Shown here piece after piece: positions 29,190 through 37,422 of a stretch of 64,000 nt of DNA; position 1 is the first letter of the stretch; each line of letters starts with the position of its first letter. Source of the DNA: CAWAMD01 sp963783045 (GTDB lineage Bacteria > Actinomycetota > Nitriliruptoria > Nitriliruptorales > Nitriliruptoraceae); assembly GCA_963783045.1 (NCBI GenBank), contig CAWAMD010000005.1:806001-870000 (forward strand). The letters run 5' to 3'. The notes below the pieces were generated by a model, which did not search any database, was not told the origin of the DNA, and worked only from the letters and a program-made list of their open reading frames with translations. The translations under genes were made by a program, and so were the position numbers.

Positions 29190-29936
29190 TTACGGGCGCC
29201 AGGCCTCGGGGTTGCGGGGGCCGAACAGGGCGGTGCCGACGCGGACCATCGTGGCGCCCTCGGCGACGGCCGCCTCGAGGTCGGCCGTCATGCCCATGGA
29301 CAGGTGGACCACCTCGGGCCAGCGCGAGCGCGCATCGTCACGGAGTGCTCGCAGCCGGGCGAAGTGGGGTCGTGCCTCGTCGTTGGGGTTCGCGTCGTCC
29401 GGCGGCAGCGGCGGGATCGTCATCAGCCCCTCGACCGCCAGGTTCGGTAGGTCGCGAGCGTAGGCCACGAGATCGAGCGCCTCGTCCACCTCGCACCCGC
29501 CCTTCGCGGGGTCGTCCCCGACGTTCACCTGGACGAGGATGCGCTGGACGACGCCGTCGCCGGCCGCCCGGTCGGCGAGCGTTGCCGCGAGCGAGCGCCG
29601 ATCGACCGAGTGGATGAGCATGCCGTGCCCGACGACGTGCTTCGCCTTGTTGCGCTGGAGCCGCCCGATCAGATGCCAGCGCGCTCCCGGCACGTGCGGC
29701 ATCTTCGCCAGCAGCTCCTGCACGCGGTTCTCGCCGAGGTCCACCACGTCGAGCGAGACGGCGGCACGGGCAGCCGCCGGCGGGTGGGTCTTCGTCACGC
29801 CGATCAGCTGGACGGCGCCGGGTCGCCGACCTGCCTGCGCGCAGGCGTCGGCGATGCGTGCGCGCACCGCCGGCAGGCGCTCGGCCACGACGGCCCGCCA
29901 GCGCGCGTCGAGATCGCCCTCGTCGACAGCGCTCAT
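29190..29936 (-). CDS. yggS: YggS-family PLP homeostasis protein
   Basis: 248 residues, ATG overlapping the pgeF stop (ATGA). A single-domain PLP-binding TIM barrel related to alanine racemase. LIGVTKTHPP carries the PLP-lysine, with DLGENRVQELLAK, WHLIGRLQRNKAKHV, VQVNVGDDPAKGG and LSMGMTADLEAAVAEGATMVR (phosphate-binding region). The family buffers pyridoxal phosphate and affects amino acid pools. Its place between pgeF and sepF is conserved. Confidence 0.95.
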   Translation of the reverse strand: MSAVDEGDLDARWRAVVAERLPAVRARIADACAQAGRRPGAVQLIGVTKTHPPAAARAAVSLDVVDLGENRVQELLAKMPHVPGARWHLIGRLQRNKAKHVVGHGMLIHSVDRRSLAATLADRAAGDGVVQRILVQVNVGDDPAKGGCEVDEALDLVAYARDLPNLAVEGLMTIPPLPPDDANPNDEARPHFARLRALRDDARSRWPEVVHLSMGMTADLEAAVAEGATMVRVGTALFGPRNPEAWRP

Positions 29937-30700
29937 GCGTGCGCTCCCCCGCCGGGCCGGGACACGACGACGCCGAGCTGGCGGCCCGCGTCCGGGTCGG
30001 CACGGTGGCTGAACCAGTCGTGTTCGGTGTCGCAGCGCGTGCAGCCGCCGGCCCGCTCGACCCCGGCCACGCCGGCGGCACGCAGGGTGGCGGCCACGGC
30101 GGCGGGCAGGTCGAGGGACGGCGTGCCCCACGTCGTCGTCGCGACGGCGGCCGGGTGCGCCTGCCCGACGTCGTCGCGCAGGTCGGCCGGCACCTCGTAG
30201 CAGCACCCCCCGATGGCCGGGCCGATGACCGCGTGTACGTCCTGCGGATCGGCCCCGAGCCCCGCCATGGCGTCGAGGGCGGTGTCCACCACGCCCGCTG
30301 CGACGCCACGGCGCCCGGCGTGCGCCGCCGCGACCACGCCGTCGGCCGTGCCGAGCAGCAGCGGGACACAGTCGGCCACCTGCACGACCAGGGCACGCCC
30401 CGGCCGGTCGGTGACGAGCACGTCGACGCCCCGCAGCTCAGCGCCGGCCGGCGTCTCGTCGGTCACGACCCCCACCGCGTTGCCGTGCACCTGACGCATC
30501 CAGTGCAGGTCGGTGACGGCCAGCCCCATGCGGGTGCAGGCCTCCCGGCGGTCCGCCGCGAGCTGCGACGGCTGGTGGGGGCGCCGGTGCGAGAGGTTGC
30601 CCGGCTGACCCACGGCCAGGGGGGCCGCCGGCGTCGGACGCCCGGAGAACCAGGCGCCCACGCCGTTGGCGAGCGCGACGGGATGAACGGGAACCGTCAC
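29933..30700 (-). CDS. pgeF: Peptidoglycan editing factor / purine nucleoside phosphorylase-like (laccase domain)
   Basis: 255 residues, GTG overlapping the ftsZ stop (GTGA). YfiH/LACC1 fold: MRQVHGNAVGVV with the first metal His, VQVADCVPLLLG with the Cys ligand, VAAAHAGRRGVAAGVV with the second His, VIGPAIGGCCYEV and a C-terminal DWFSHRADPDAGR. Members remove misincorporated L-serine from peptidoglycan precursors or act on purine nucleosides. The context behind ftsZ favours the wall role, but both activities are known for the family. Confidence 0.92.
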   Translation of the reverse strand: MTVPVHPVALANGVGAWFSGRPTPAAPLAVGQPGNLSHRRPHQPSQLAADRREACTRMGLAVTDLHWMRQVHGNAVGVVTDETPAGAELRGVDVLVTDRPGRALVVQVADCVPLLLGTADGVVAAAHAGRRGVAAGVVDTALDAMAGLGADPQDVHAVIGPAIGGCCYEVPADLRDDVGQAHPAAVATTTWGTPSLDLPAAVAATLRAAGVAGVERAGGCTRCDTEHDWFSHRADPDAGRQLGVVVSRPGGGAHA

Positions 30701-31854
30701 CGCAGGAACGACGGGATGTCCAGGTCGTCGTCGGCCTCGATGACGACCGACGGACGGCGATCGCTGGCCTCCCGGCTTTCGCGCGGGCGGAACGTCTCGT
30801 CGCCACCCTCGTCGATGAGCGGCTCCGCGAGCCCGGTGGCGTCGCTGGGCTCGTCCGGCGTCTCGCCACCGGTGACGAAGGCGCCCTCCTGCTCGACCGT
30901 CGAGCCGTACTTGTCGAAGCCGGCGGCGATCACGGTCACCTTCACCTCGTCACCGAGGCTGTCGTCGATGACGGCACCGAAGATGATGTTCGCGTCCGGG
31001 TGCGCGGCCTTCGTGATCACGTCGGCGGCCTCGTTGACCTCGAACAGACCGAGATCGCTTCCACCGGCGAGCATCAGCAGCACGCCCTTCGCCCCGTCGA
31101 TCGACGCCTCGAGCAGCGGCGACGAGATGGCGAGCTTCGCGGCTTCCAGCGACCGGTTGTCCCCCCGCGCCTTCCCGATGCCCATGAGCGCGGAGCCGGC
31201 GTCCTTCATCACGGTGCGCACGTCCGCGAAGTCGAGGTTGATCAGCCCGGGGGTGGTGATGAGGTCGGTGATGCCCTGGACACCCTGGAGCAGCACCTCG
31301 TCGGCGAGCCGGAAGGCCTGCACCACCGAGGTCTCGCCGTCGGCGATCTGCAGCAGCCGGTCGTTCGGGATGATGATGAGGGTGTCGACCTTGTCCTTCA
31401 GCGCGAGGATGCCGTCCTCGGCCTGGACGGAGCGCTTGCGCCCCTCGAAGGTGAACGGCCGCGTGACCACGCCGATGGTCAGGGCCCCGATCTCCTTCGC
31501 GACCTCCGCGACGACGGGCGCACCGCCGGTGCCGGTGCCGCCGCCCTCGCCGGCGGTCACGAACACCATGTCGGCGCCCTTGAGGACCTCGGTGATCTCG
31601 TCGCGGTGATCGTCCGCGGCCTGCCGCCCGATGGCGGGGTCGGAGCCGGCGCCGAGACCGCGGGTGAGGTCACGCCCCACGTCGAGCTTCACGTCGGCGT
31701 CCGACATGAGCAGCGCCTGCGCGTCGGTGTTGATCGCGATGAACTCGACGCCACGCAGCCCGGCATCGATCATCCGGTTCACCGCGTTGACGCCGCCGCC
31801 GCCGATCCCGACGACCTTGATCACCGCCAGGTAGTTGGTTGGGTTCGTGGCCAT
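30697..31854 (-). CDS. ftsZ: Cell division GTPase FtsZ
   Basis: 385 residues from an ATG with a strong GAGGAGG. Tubulin-like GTPase: KVVGIGGGGVNAVNRMI, INTDAQAL, the signature FVTAGEGGGTGTGGAPVVAE, TRPFTFEGRKR, IPNDRLLQI, and the T7 loop LINLDFADVRTVM with the catalytic Asp. The acidic linker ends in DDLDIPSFLR, the conserved C-terminal peptide that binds SepF. It heads the ftsZ-pgeF-yggS-sepF-yggT-divIVA run. A long non-coding region lies upstream, so it probably has its own promoter. Confidence 0.97.
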   Translation of the reverse strand: MATNPTNYLAVIKVVGIGGGGVNAVNRMIDAGLRGVEFIAINTDAQALLMSDADVKLDVGRDLTRGLGAGSDPAIGRQAADDHRDEITEVLKGADMVFVTAGEGGGTGTGGAPVVAEVAKEIGALTIGVVTRPFTFEGRKRSVQAEDGILALKDKVDTLIIIPNDRLLQIADGETSVVQAFRLADEVLLQGVQGITDLITTPGLINLDFADVRTVMKDAGSALMGIGKARGDNRSLEAAKLAISSPLLEASIDGAKGVLLMLAGGSDLGLFEVNEAADVITKAAHPDANIIFGAVIDDSLGDEVKVTVIAAGFDKYGSTVEQEGAFVTGGETPDEPSDATGLAEPLIDEGGDETFRPRESREASDRRPSVVIEADDDLDIPSFLR

Positions 31855-32079
31855 CCGCTGGTCCTCCTCGGCCCGGTACTCGCCCCCACCGCGGGTCGAC
31901 GCGACGCCCCGTCCGGCGGCCAGGTACTCGGCCCACGAACGACGCAGTCCCCGTCGATGTTCCCGGATCCCGCCGACGACGGCGGGTGGGTCGCGATCCG
32001 TGCGTTCCTCCTGCGACGCATGGCGCGTCGCGTGCAGTTGCGGGCGTGTTCGTGCGGGCGTGGTTGTCTGGGCGTAGGA

Positions 32080-32112
32080 CGTGGTGGGTCCTGGAAACGC
32101 GGACCCACCACG
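32080..32112. terminator. Perfect 12-bp hairpin
   Basis: CGTGGTGGGTCC and GGACCCACCACG with a 9-nt loop (TGGAAACGC). The stem is GC-rich with no U-tract on either side. It could be a bidirectional terminator or a structured element in the ftsZ leader. Confidence 0.5.
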
Positions 32113-32170
32113 CCGGGGAAGCCGTGATGACGGTGTCGTGCAGTCGCGCCGAGCCGCAGCTCGACCGAAG

Positions 32171-32222
32171 CCTTAACCTGAAGCCTTAACCTCAAGTAGA
32201 GGTATATACTTATGTAAACCTC
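32171..32222. promoter_or_regulatory. A/T-rich segment with direct and inverted repeats
   Basis: A low-GC island in a very GC-rich context. It holds two copies of CCTTAACCT(G/C)AAG, an inverted repeat ACCTC-AAGTA-GAGGT (32189-32203) and TATACT (32205-32210). Probably a promoter/operator. On the minus strand it would read toward ftsZ, about 330 bases away. The -35/-10 assignment is uncertain. Confidence 0.45.
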
Positions 32223-32417
32223 TGGTGTGGGTGGAAGGTAGACGTGCCCGTCTGGCAACGTCAAGCAGGCGAGACCGCTGCGGGCGCGAGGTCCGGGCTC
32301 ACGTGCGGCGGTGAGCGCCGCGTCCGGTCGGGCGGCCGCCAGGCGCCCGGCCATCGCGCCACCGCCGCAGGCATGTGGCCGCGCCGCGTCAGGCCACGCG
32401 GCCGGGCCATCGGGCGT

Positions 32418-32615
32418 TCAGAGGTTCTCGGCGCAGGTGGGGCACAGGTAGGCCGAGCGCAGACGCCCGTTGTCGAAGTACTGTGCGACGTAGCCCTGGG
32501 TGATGTCGTACCAGGTCATGCACGACGCACAGGGCCAGGTGCTGACCGTCATCTTGCGCGGCAGCTCGACCGGCTGCAGGGACACGACGGTCCGCTCGTC
32601 CAGATCCAGCGACAC
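32418..32615 (-). CDS. Small zinc-binding protein (CxxC...CxxC)
   Basis: 65 residues from a GTG preceded by AAGGAA. The first half is a beta-rich segment (DLDERTVVSLQPVELPRKMT). The second half has CASCMTWYDITQGYV and LCPTCAEN, four cysteines spaced for one zinc. The codon pattern and compact layout support a real gene. The frame continues upstream antisense to the PPOX gene, which I discount. The function is unknown. It is divergent from the PPOX gene across 145 bases. Confidence 0.62.
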   Translation of the reverse strand: MSLDLDERTVVSLQPVELPRKMTVSTWPCASCMTWYDITQGYVAQYFDNGRLRSAYLCPTCAENL

Positions 32616-32760
32616 AGTGGGCTTTCCTTCGACACCCTGGAGTGTCGGCAGCCAGCCACGGATCCTGAGCCTGAACCCTGACCGCACGGCCACCTTCGTC
32701 CTGTCCGACCCCACCACCCTGGGTCCGGCGTGAACGAAGGACCCCACCGACGGAGCAGTC

Positions 32761-33189
32761 ATGCGCAGCCTGAGCGGCGACGAGATCTGGGACTTCCTCA
32801 TGGCCGGCACCCACACCGGCAAGCTCGCGACGATCCGAGACGACGGCCGGCCCCACGTCGCGCCCGTCTGGTTCGTGCTTGACGGCGACGACGTGGTGTT
32901 CACGACCGCCGAGGACACCGTCAAGGCGGCCAACCTCCGCGCCGACCCGCGGGCGTCGCTGTGCGTGGACGACGAGGCCTTCCCCTACGGGTTCGTCGTG
33001 GTCCACGGTCGCTGCACGCTTGCGGCGCCCGAGCCCTCGGCGCTGCGCACCTGGACCCGTCGGCTCGCCGCCCGCTACGTGCCGGCGGACCGCATCGACG
33101 AGTTCGCCGACCGCAACGCCGCCCCCGGTGAGCTGCTCGTACGGCTCCGCCCCCAGCACGCCGTCGGCCACGTCGAGATGGCGGACTGA
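32761..33189 (+). CDS. PPOX-class (pyridoxamine oxidase-like, probably F420-dependent) protein
   Basis: 142 residues. A split-barrel flavin/F420-binding fold: GTHTGKLATIRDDGRPHVAPVW, FTTAEDTVKAANLRADPRAS and LCVDDEAFPYGFVVVHG are characteristic of the TIGR03618-type PPOX family in actinobacteria. Substrates are usually unknown. It is followed 5 bases later by dinB, so the two may be co-transcribed. Confidence 0.88.
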   Translation: MRSLSGDEIWDFLMAGTHTGKLATIRDDGRPHVAPVWFVLDGDDVVFTTAEDTVKAANLRADPRASLCVDDEAFPYGFVVVHGRCTLAAPEPSALRTWTRRLAARYVPADRIDEFADRNAAPGELLVRLRPQHAVGHVEMAD

Positions 33190-33194
33190 GCGCG

Positions 33195-34284
33195 GTGCCC
33201 GCCGGACACGCCGCGAGGATCCTGCACGTCGACGCGGACAGCTTCTTCGCCTCGGTCGAGCAGCGGGACAACCCCGAGCTCGTCGGCGTCCCCGTGCTCG
33301 TGGGCGGTGCCGGTGCGCGAGGCGTCGTCGCGTCCGCCTCCGTCGAGGCGAAGCGGCTGGGTGTCCGGTCCGCCATGCCGATGTGGCGTGCCCGGGCGCT
33401 GTGCGGTCCGTCGCTGGTCGTCGTCGCCTCCCGGCACGCCCGCTACCGCGAGGTCTCCGAGGTCGTGTTCGGCCTGCTGGCCCGTGCTGCCGCCGTGGTC
33501 GAGCCCGTCTCGATCGACGAGGCCTACGTGCTGCTGCCCACGGACGCCGACCCCCCGACCGTGGCCGGCCGGCTGCGACGCGACGTGCGCCGTGAGGTCG
33601 GCATCACCGTCTCGATCGGCGGCGGGACGACCAAGGTGGTGGCCAAGATGTCCTCGGCATGGGTCAAGCAGGTCCGCGGTCCGGGGAGCCAGGCCATCCT
33701 CGCTCCCGATCAGGAGCAGGACTGGCTCGCCGTCCAGCCCGCCGAGGCGCTTCCCGGCTGCGGGCCGGTGACCGCGGCGGCGCTCGCCGACCTCGGGATC
33801 CGCACGATCGGCGATCTCCGCCGCCAGCCGCTCGCGGCGCTGGCCCGCCGGATCGGGACGGCTGCCGCCGAGAACCTGCTCGCCCTGGCGCACAACGACG
33901 ACCCGCGTCCGGTGGCGCCACCGGCCGCGCGCAAGCAGCTCTCGCAGGAGCACACCTTCGCGCAGGACCTGCCCGACCGGGCCGCGGTGCGGGCGGCGGT
34001 CGCCGACACCGCAGCTCGCGTCGCCGCCGGGCTCGCCGACGAGCGACGGGCCGCCCGAACCTTCACGGTGAAGCTGCGTACCGACGACTTCGAGGACGTT
34101 CTCACGGTCGCGCACCCTCCCGGCGCCGACCGCCGATCCCGACACGGTGATGACGGTCACCGCGATGCTCGCCGACGAGGCCCACGCGACCGTGGCCGAC
34201 CACGGCATCCGGCTCATCGGCGTGGCCGCGAGCAACCTCGCCGACGCGCAGCAGCCCACGCTGCCCATCGCCTGGGACGCCTGA
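33195..34284 (+). pseudogene. dinB: Y-family DNA polymerase IV, copy 1, +1 frameshift
   Basis: Translesion polymerase. From the GTG at 33195: ILHVDADSFFASVEQRDNPE (catalytic Asp), VASASVEAKRLGVRSAMPM, VEPVSIDEAYVLL (catalytic Asp-Glu), TVSIGGGTTKVVAKMSS, and a helix-hairpin-helix PGCGPVTAAALADLGI. At 34095-34101 (GACGTTC) the frame is lost. Removing one base gives DDFEDFSRSRTLPAPT, the conserved little-finger motif (RsrTL), and an open frame to a stop at 34284: IRLIGVAASNLADAQQPTLP. The corrected protein has 362 residues; the length is 3n+1. Probably intact in the organism. Confidence 0.9.
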
Positions 34285-34299
34285 TCGAGCGTGTACCGC

Positions 34300-35091
34300 C
34301 TACGGCTTGACGACCGGGTTCATCGGGGCGCGCACGTCGACGACGTGGATCGGCGTGCCCCCCACGTCCTCGAGCACGGCCCCGAGCGACCGGGCCTTCT
34401 CGGCGACACGGGTCGCGCGACCGAAGCGGACCCGGACCCCCGAGTCGAGGATCAGGTCGAGGTCGTCGGGTCCGTTCGCCTCGTACCGGACGATGGTCGC
34501 CCGCAGCGGGCCGGGCAGCTGGCGGAAGGCCCGGTGCGCGTTCGCCAGCGCCGGGTCCGTGTCGACCTTGGCGCCCGGCGCCGGCAGTCGCGTCTGGTGG
34601 GTCAGCACGATCTGCGGGAGCCCGGCCTCGACCGCGTCCGACAGGACCACCCCGTCGGCGTCGACGAGCCGGTGCTGCCCACCGGCGACCGCCAGCACGA
34701 CCGGCTGCCGCTCGGTCACGTCGATCTGCACGGTCAGGGGGTCGACCCGGTGTGCGCTCGCCGACGCGACCAGCGGCAACGCTTCGACACGGTGCACGGC
34801 GTCCCCGAGCGGAAGGCGGAGGGTGGAGGTGCCGAGGACGAGGCCGGACGCCTCCTCCACCGTCGCCGGGTCGAGCCGGTGGGTCCCCTCGACCCGGATC
34901 TCGGCCAGCGCGACCAGCGGACTGTGCTCGACCACGTAGCCGACGACCCCGAGGGCGATGACGGCGAGCACCAGCAGCGTCCGGCGCAGCCGGCGATGCT
35001 GCCGTTCCTTGCGCACCTCGTGTCGCCGCGCGGCGATCCGGGCGTCGATGGCGCGTCGCGCCTCGGTCGGGGTCTGATGCTGGCCCGTCAC
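34300..35091 (-). CDS. ftsQ: Cell division protein FtsQ
   Basis: 263 residues, GTG start overlapping the murB stop. A short basic cytoplasmic N-terminus, one transmembrane helix (TLLVLAVIALGVVGYVVEHS), a POTRA domain (LAEIRVEGTHRLDPATVEEA) and the FtsQ beta domain (VTERQPVVLAVAGGQHRLVD, then GVVLSD). FtsQ bridges early and late divisome proteins. It is the last dcw gene before the PPOX-dinB insert that separates it from ftsZ. Confidence 0.93.
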   Translation of the reverse strand: MTGQHQTPTEARRAIDARIAARRHEVRKERQHRRLRRTLLVLAVIALGVVGYVVEHSPLVALAEIRVEGTHRLDPATVEEASGLVLGTSTLRLPLGDAVHRVEALPLVASASAHRVDPLTVQIDVTERQPVVLAVAGGQHRLVDADGVVLSDAVEAGLPQIVLTHQTRLPAPGAKVDTDPALANAHRAFRQLPGPLRATIVRYEANGPDDLDLILDSGVRVRFGRATRVAEKARSLGAVLEDVGGTPIHVVDVRAPMNPVVKP

Positions 35092-36038
35092 GGTGCTGCC
35101 CCCTCCGTGATCTCGATCCCGGCGTCACCGAAGTCGCCGAGCATCTGGACCTCCGGCCGGAGCCGGACGCCGAACTGGTCGTACACACGTTGACGGACGG
35201 TGCGGATGATGGCCCGCACATCGGCTGCCGTCGCACCGGGCGACGTGACGATGAAGTTCGCGTGCTTCGCCGAGACCCGCGCCCCGCCGATGACGAGATC
35301 CTTGCCGCCGACGGCCTCGACGAGGCGACCCGCCGAGTCGTCCGGCGGGTTCGCGAACACGGACCCGCAGTTGGGCTCCCGGATCGGCTGGTGCTCGCGG
35401 CGCCACTGCTTCACCTCGCGGATGGCATCCTGCTCCGCGTCCGCATCGGCCGACGGGAGGTCGAGCACGGCCGCGACCACCACCGCGTCGTGCGGCAGCT
35501 CGCTGTGCCGGTACCGAAGCCCGAGCGCACCCACCGGCCAGGTCTCGCGCACGCCCGAGCGGAGCCGGAAGAGGTCCGCCTCGACGAGGCAGTGCGCCAT
35601 CTCCCCGCCGTGCGCGCCGGCGTTCATACGGACCGCGCCGCCGAGGCTTCCCGGCACACCCGCAGCCCACGTGAAGCCACCCAGCCCGGCCCGGGCGAGG
35701 TGGACGGCCAGCACGGGCATGGGCTCCGCCGCGCCGGCCCGGACCCGGGACCCTTCGACCTCGAACCCGCGGAACCCGCGGCCCAGCGTGATCAGCACGC
35801 CCGCCCACCCGTCGTCGGACAGCAGGAAGTTCGAGCCGCGTCCGACGACCAGCCAGGGCGCACCATGGTCGACGCAGGCCCGGCCGACGGCAGCGAGGTC
35901 GTCGTCGGACTCGGCGGTGACGAGCACCCGCGCCGGCCCGCCCACCTTCAGGGTGGTCAGGTCGGCCACCGAGGCCTCGGCGACGACCTCGCCGGAGCAG
36001 GTGGCGCGCAGCTGATCGAGCAGCGGATCGTCAGCCAT
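35088..36038 (-). CDS. murB: UDP-N-acetylenolpyruvoylglucosamine reductase
   Basis: 316 residues, ATG start overlapping murC by 8 bases. FAD enzyme that reduces the enolpyruvyl group to give UDP-MurNAc. LTTLKVGGPARVLV starts the FAD domain; VVGRGSNFLLSDDGW, GVPGSLGGAVRMNAGAHGGE, LGLRYRHSELP with the catalytic Tyr-Arg-Ser loop, PNCGSVFANPP and SAKHANFIV follow. It is of the actinobacterial type I kind. Confidence 0.95.
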   Translation of the reverse strand: MADDPLLDQLRATCSGEVVAEASVADLTTLKVGGPARVLVTAESDDDLAAVGRACVDHGAPWLVVGRGSNFLLSDDGWAGVLITLGRGFRGFEVEGSRVRAGAAEPMPVLAVHLARAGLGGFTWAAGVPGSLGGAVRMNAGAHGGEMAHCLVEADLFRLRSGVRETWPVGALGLRYRHSELPHDAVVVAAVLDLPSADADAEQDAIREVKQWRREHQPIREPNCGSVFANPPDDSAGRLVEAVGGKDLVIGGARVSAKHANFIVTSPGATAADVRAIIRTVRQRVYDQFGVRLRPEVQMLGDFGDAGIEITEGAAP

Positions 36039-37422
36039 GGGCGTCCCTCAGCTCGGCGAGCAGGGCCGGTCCGACCTGGGTCACGTCGCCGGCGCCGGTG
36101 ACGAGCACGAGGTCGCCGGCCTGGACGAGCTGCGTGAGCTCGTCGACCACCGACCCGAGGTGGGGCTGCCAGACGACCTTCGCGCCGGCTGCCTCGGCGG
36201 CGTCGGCCACGATGCGGCCGGACACGCCCGGGACCGGGGTCTCGCTCGAGGCGTAGATCTCGGTCACGACGACGACATCCGCCGCGGCGGCCGCACGCCC
36301 GAGCTCGGCACCGAGCGCCTGCGTCCGCGAGTACCGGTGGGGCTGGACGACCAGCACGATCCGGCCGTCGGTGACGCTGCGTGCGGCCGACAGCGTGGCG
36401 CGCAGCTCGGTGGGATGGTGGGCGTAGTCGTCGACGACCGCGACACCGGCGGCGGTCCCGAGTCGCTGGAACCGGCGGGCCGCGCCGGTGAACGCGGTCA
36501 GGCCCGCCGCCGCCTCGTCGAGATCGGCGCCCGCCCAGTCGCAGACGAGCAGCGCGGCGGCGGCGTTGAGGAGGTTGTGCCGGCCCGGGACCCCGAGCCG
36601 CACGGTGGCGAGCAGCGCCCCGTCGCGTGTGAGCCGGGCCTCGCCCTCCGCGCCGACGACCACGCGGACGTCGGCGTGGGGGTCCTCGCCGTAGGTGACC
36701 ACGGGTGCATCGACCTGCTCGAGGATGGCGGCCGCGCCGGGATCGTCGATGCAGACGATCACCGGCGCGCCGGCCGGACGACGCCGCAGGAAGTCGACGA
36801 AGGCGGCATGGACGTCGTCGTCGTCCGCGAACGCGTCGGGGTGGTCGAGCTCGACGTTCGTGACGACGGCGCAGTCGGGCCGGAAGACGAGGAAGGACCG
36901 GTCGGACTCGTCCGCCTCGGACACGAAGACCTCGTCCTCGCCGGCATGGGCGTTCGTGCCGGTCTCGTTCAGCTGGCCACCGATCGCGAAGCTCGGGTCG
37001 CGACCGGCCGCCTGCAGCGCGACGACGGCCATGGACGTCGTCGTGGTCTTGCCGTGCGTCCCGGCGATGAGGACCCCGCGGCTCCCGGCCATGAGGGCGG
37101 CGAGCATCTCGGCCCGGCGCAGGACGACCAGCCCACGGTCCCGGCTGGCGACGACCTCGGGGTTGTCGTTCGGCACGGCCGAGGACACGACGACGACCTC
37201 GGCGTCGCCGATGGCATCCGCGGTGTGCCCGATGTCGACGCGGGCACCCATGGCGCGGAGCTCGGCGATCCCCCGTCCCTCCTGCAGGTCGGTGCCCGAC
37301 ACCTCGTGGCCGCGCTGCAGCAGGATCCGTGCGAGGCCGCTCATCCCGGCGCCTCCCACGCCCACCAGGTGGACGCAACGCCGCGTGTCGAGGTCGATCC
37401 GCTCGGGGTCGAGGTCAGTCAC
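36031..37422 (-). CDS. murC: UDP-N-acetylmuramate--L-alanine ligase
   Basis: 463 residues, GTG start overlapping murG by 8 bases. Mur ligase with the N-terminal Rossmann motif HLVGVGGAGMSGLARILLQR, ATP-binding GTHGKTTTTSMAV, the SEADESDRSFL segment, NVELDHPDAF, and the C-terminal VVDDYAHHPTELRATL and QPHRYSRT. It adds the first amino acid of the stem peptide. All expected catalytic residues appear in place. Confidence 0.96.
   Translation of the reverse strand: MTDLDPERIDLDTRRCVHLVGVGGAGMSGLARILLQRGHEVSGTDLQEGRGIAELRAMGARVDIGHTADAIGDAEVVVVSSAVPNDNPEVVASRDRGLVVLRRAEMLAALMAGSRGVLIAGTHGKTTTTSMAVVALQAAGRDPSFAIGGQLNETGTNAHAGEDEVFVSEADESDRSFLVFRPDCAVVTNVELDHPDAFADDDDVHAAFVDFLRRRPAGAPVIVCIDDPGAAAILEQVDAPVVTYGEDPHADVRVVVGAEGEARLTRDGALLATVRLGVPGRHNLLNAAAALLVCDWAGADLDEAAAGLTAFTGAARRFQRLGTAAGVAVVDDYAHHPTELRATLSAARSVTDGRIVLVVQPHRYSRTQALGAELGRAAAAADVVVVTEIYASSETPVPGVSGRIVADAAEAAGAKVVWQPHLGSVVDELTQLVQAGDLVLVTGAGDVTQVGPALLAELRDAHG

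Larger units (their letters stand above)
31855..32417. other. Gene-free region upstream of ftsZ
   Basis: 563 bases with no supported gene. It contains the 12-bp hairpin at 32080-32112 and the A/T-rich segment at 32171-32222 described separately. A GTG at 32244 with a GGAAGG motif opens a 145-codon plus-strand frame, but its composition is not protein-like and it runs antisense through the small zinc-protein gene. The ftsZ promoter is expected here. Confidence 0.5.

Noticed and set aside
32171..32222. Classical MerR/SoxR promoter
   Set aside because: The repeat ACCTC-GAGGT is suggestive, but the spacing between possible -35 and -10 is not the 19 bases expected and no MerR gene is adjacent.
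32244..32681. Plus-strand ORF with GTG and GGAAGG
   Set aside because: Antisense to the small zinc-protein gene at its end, with arginine/glycine shadow composition.
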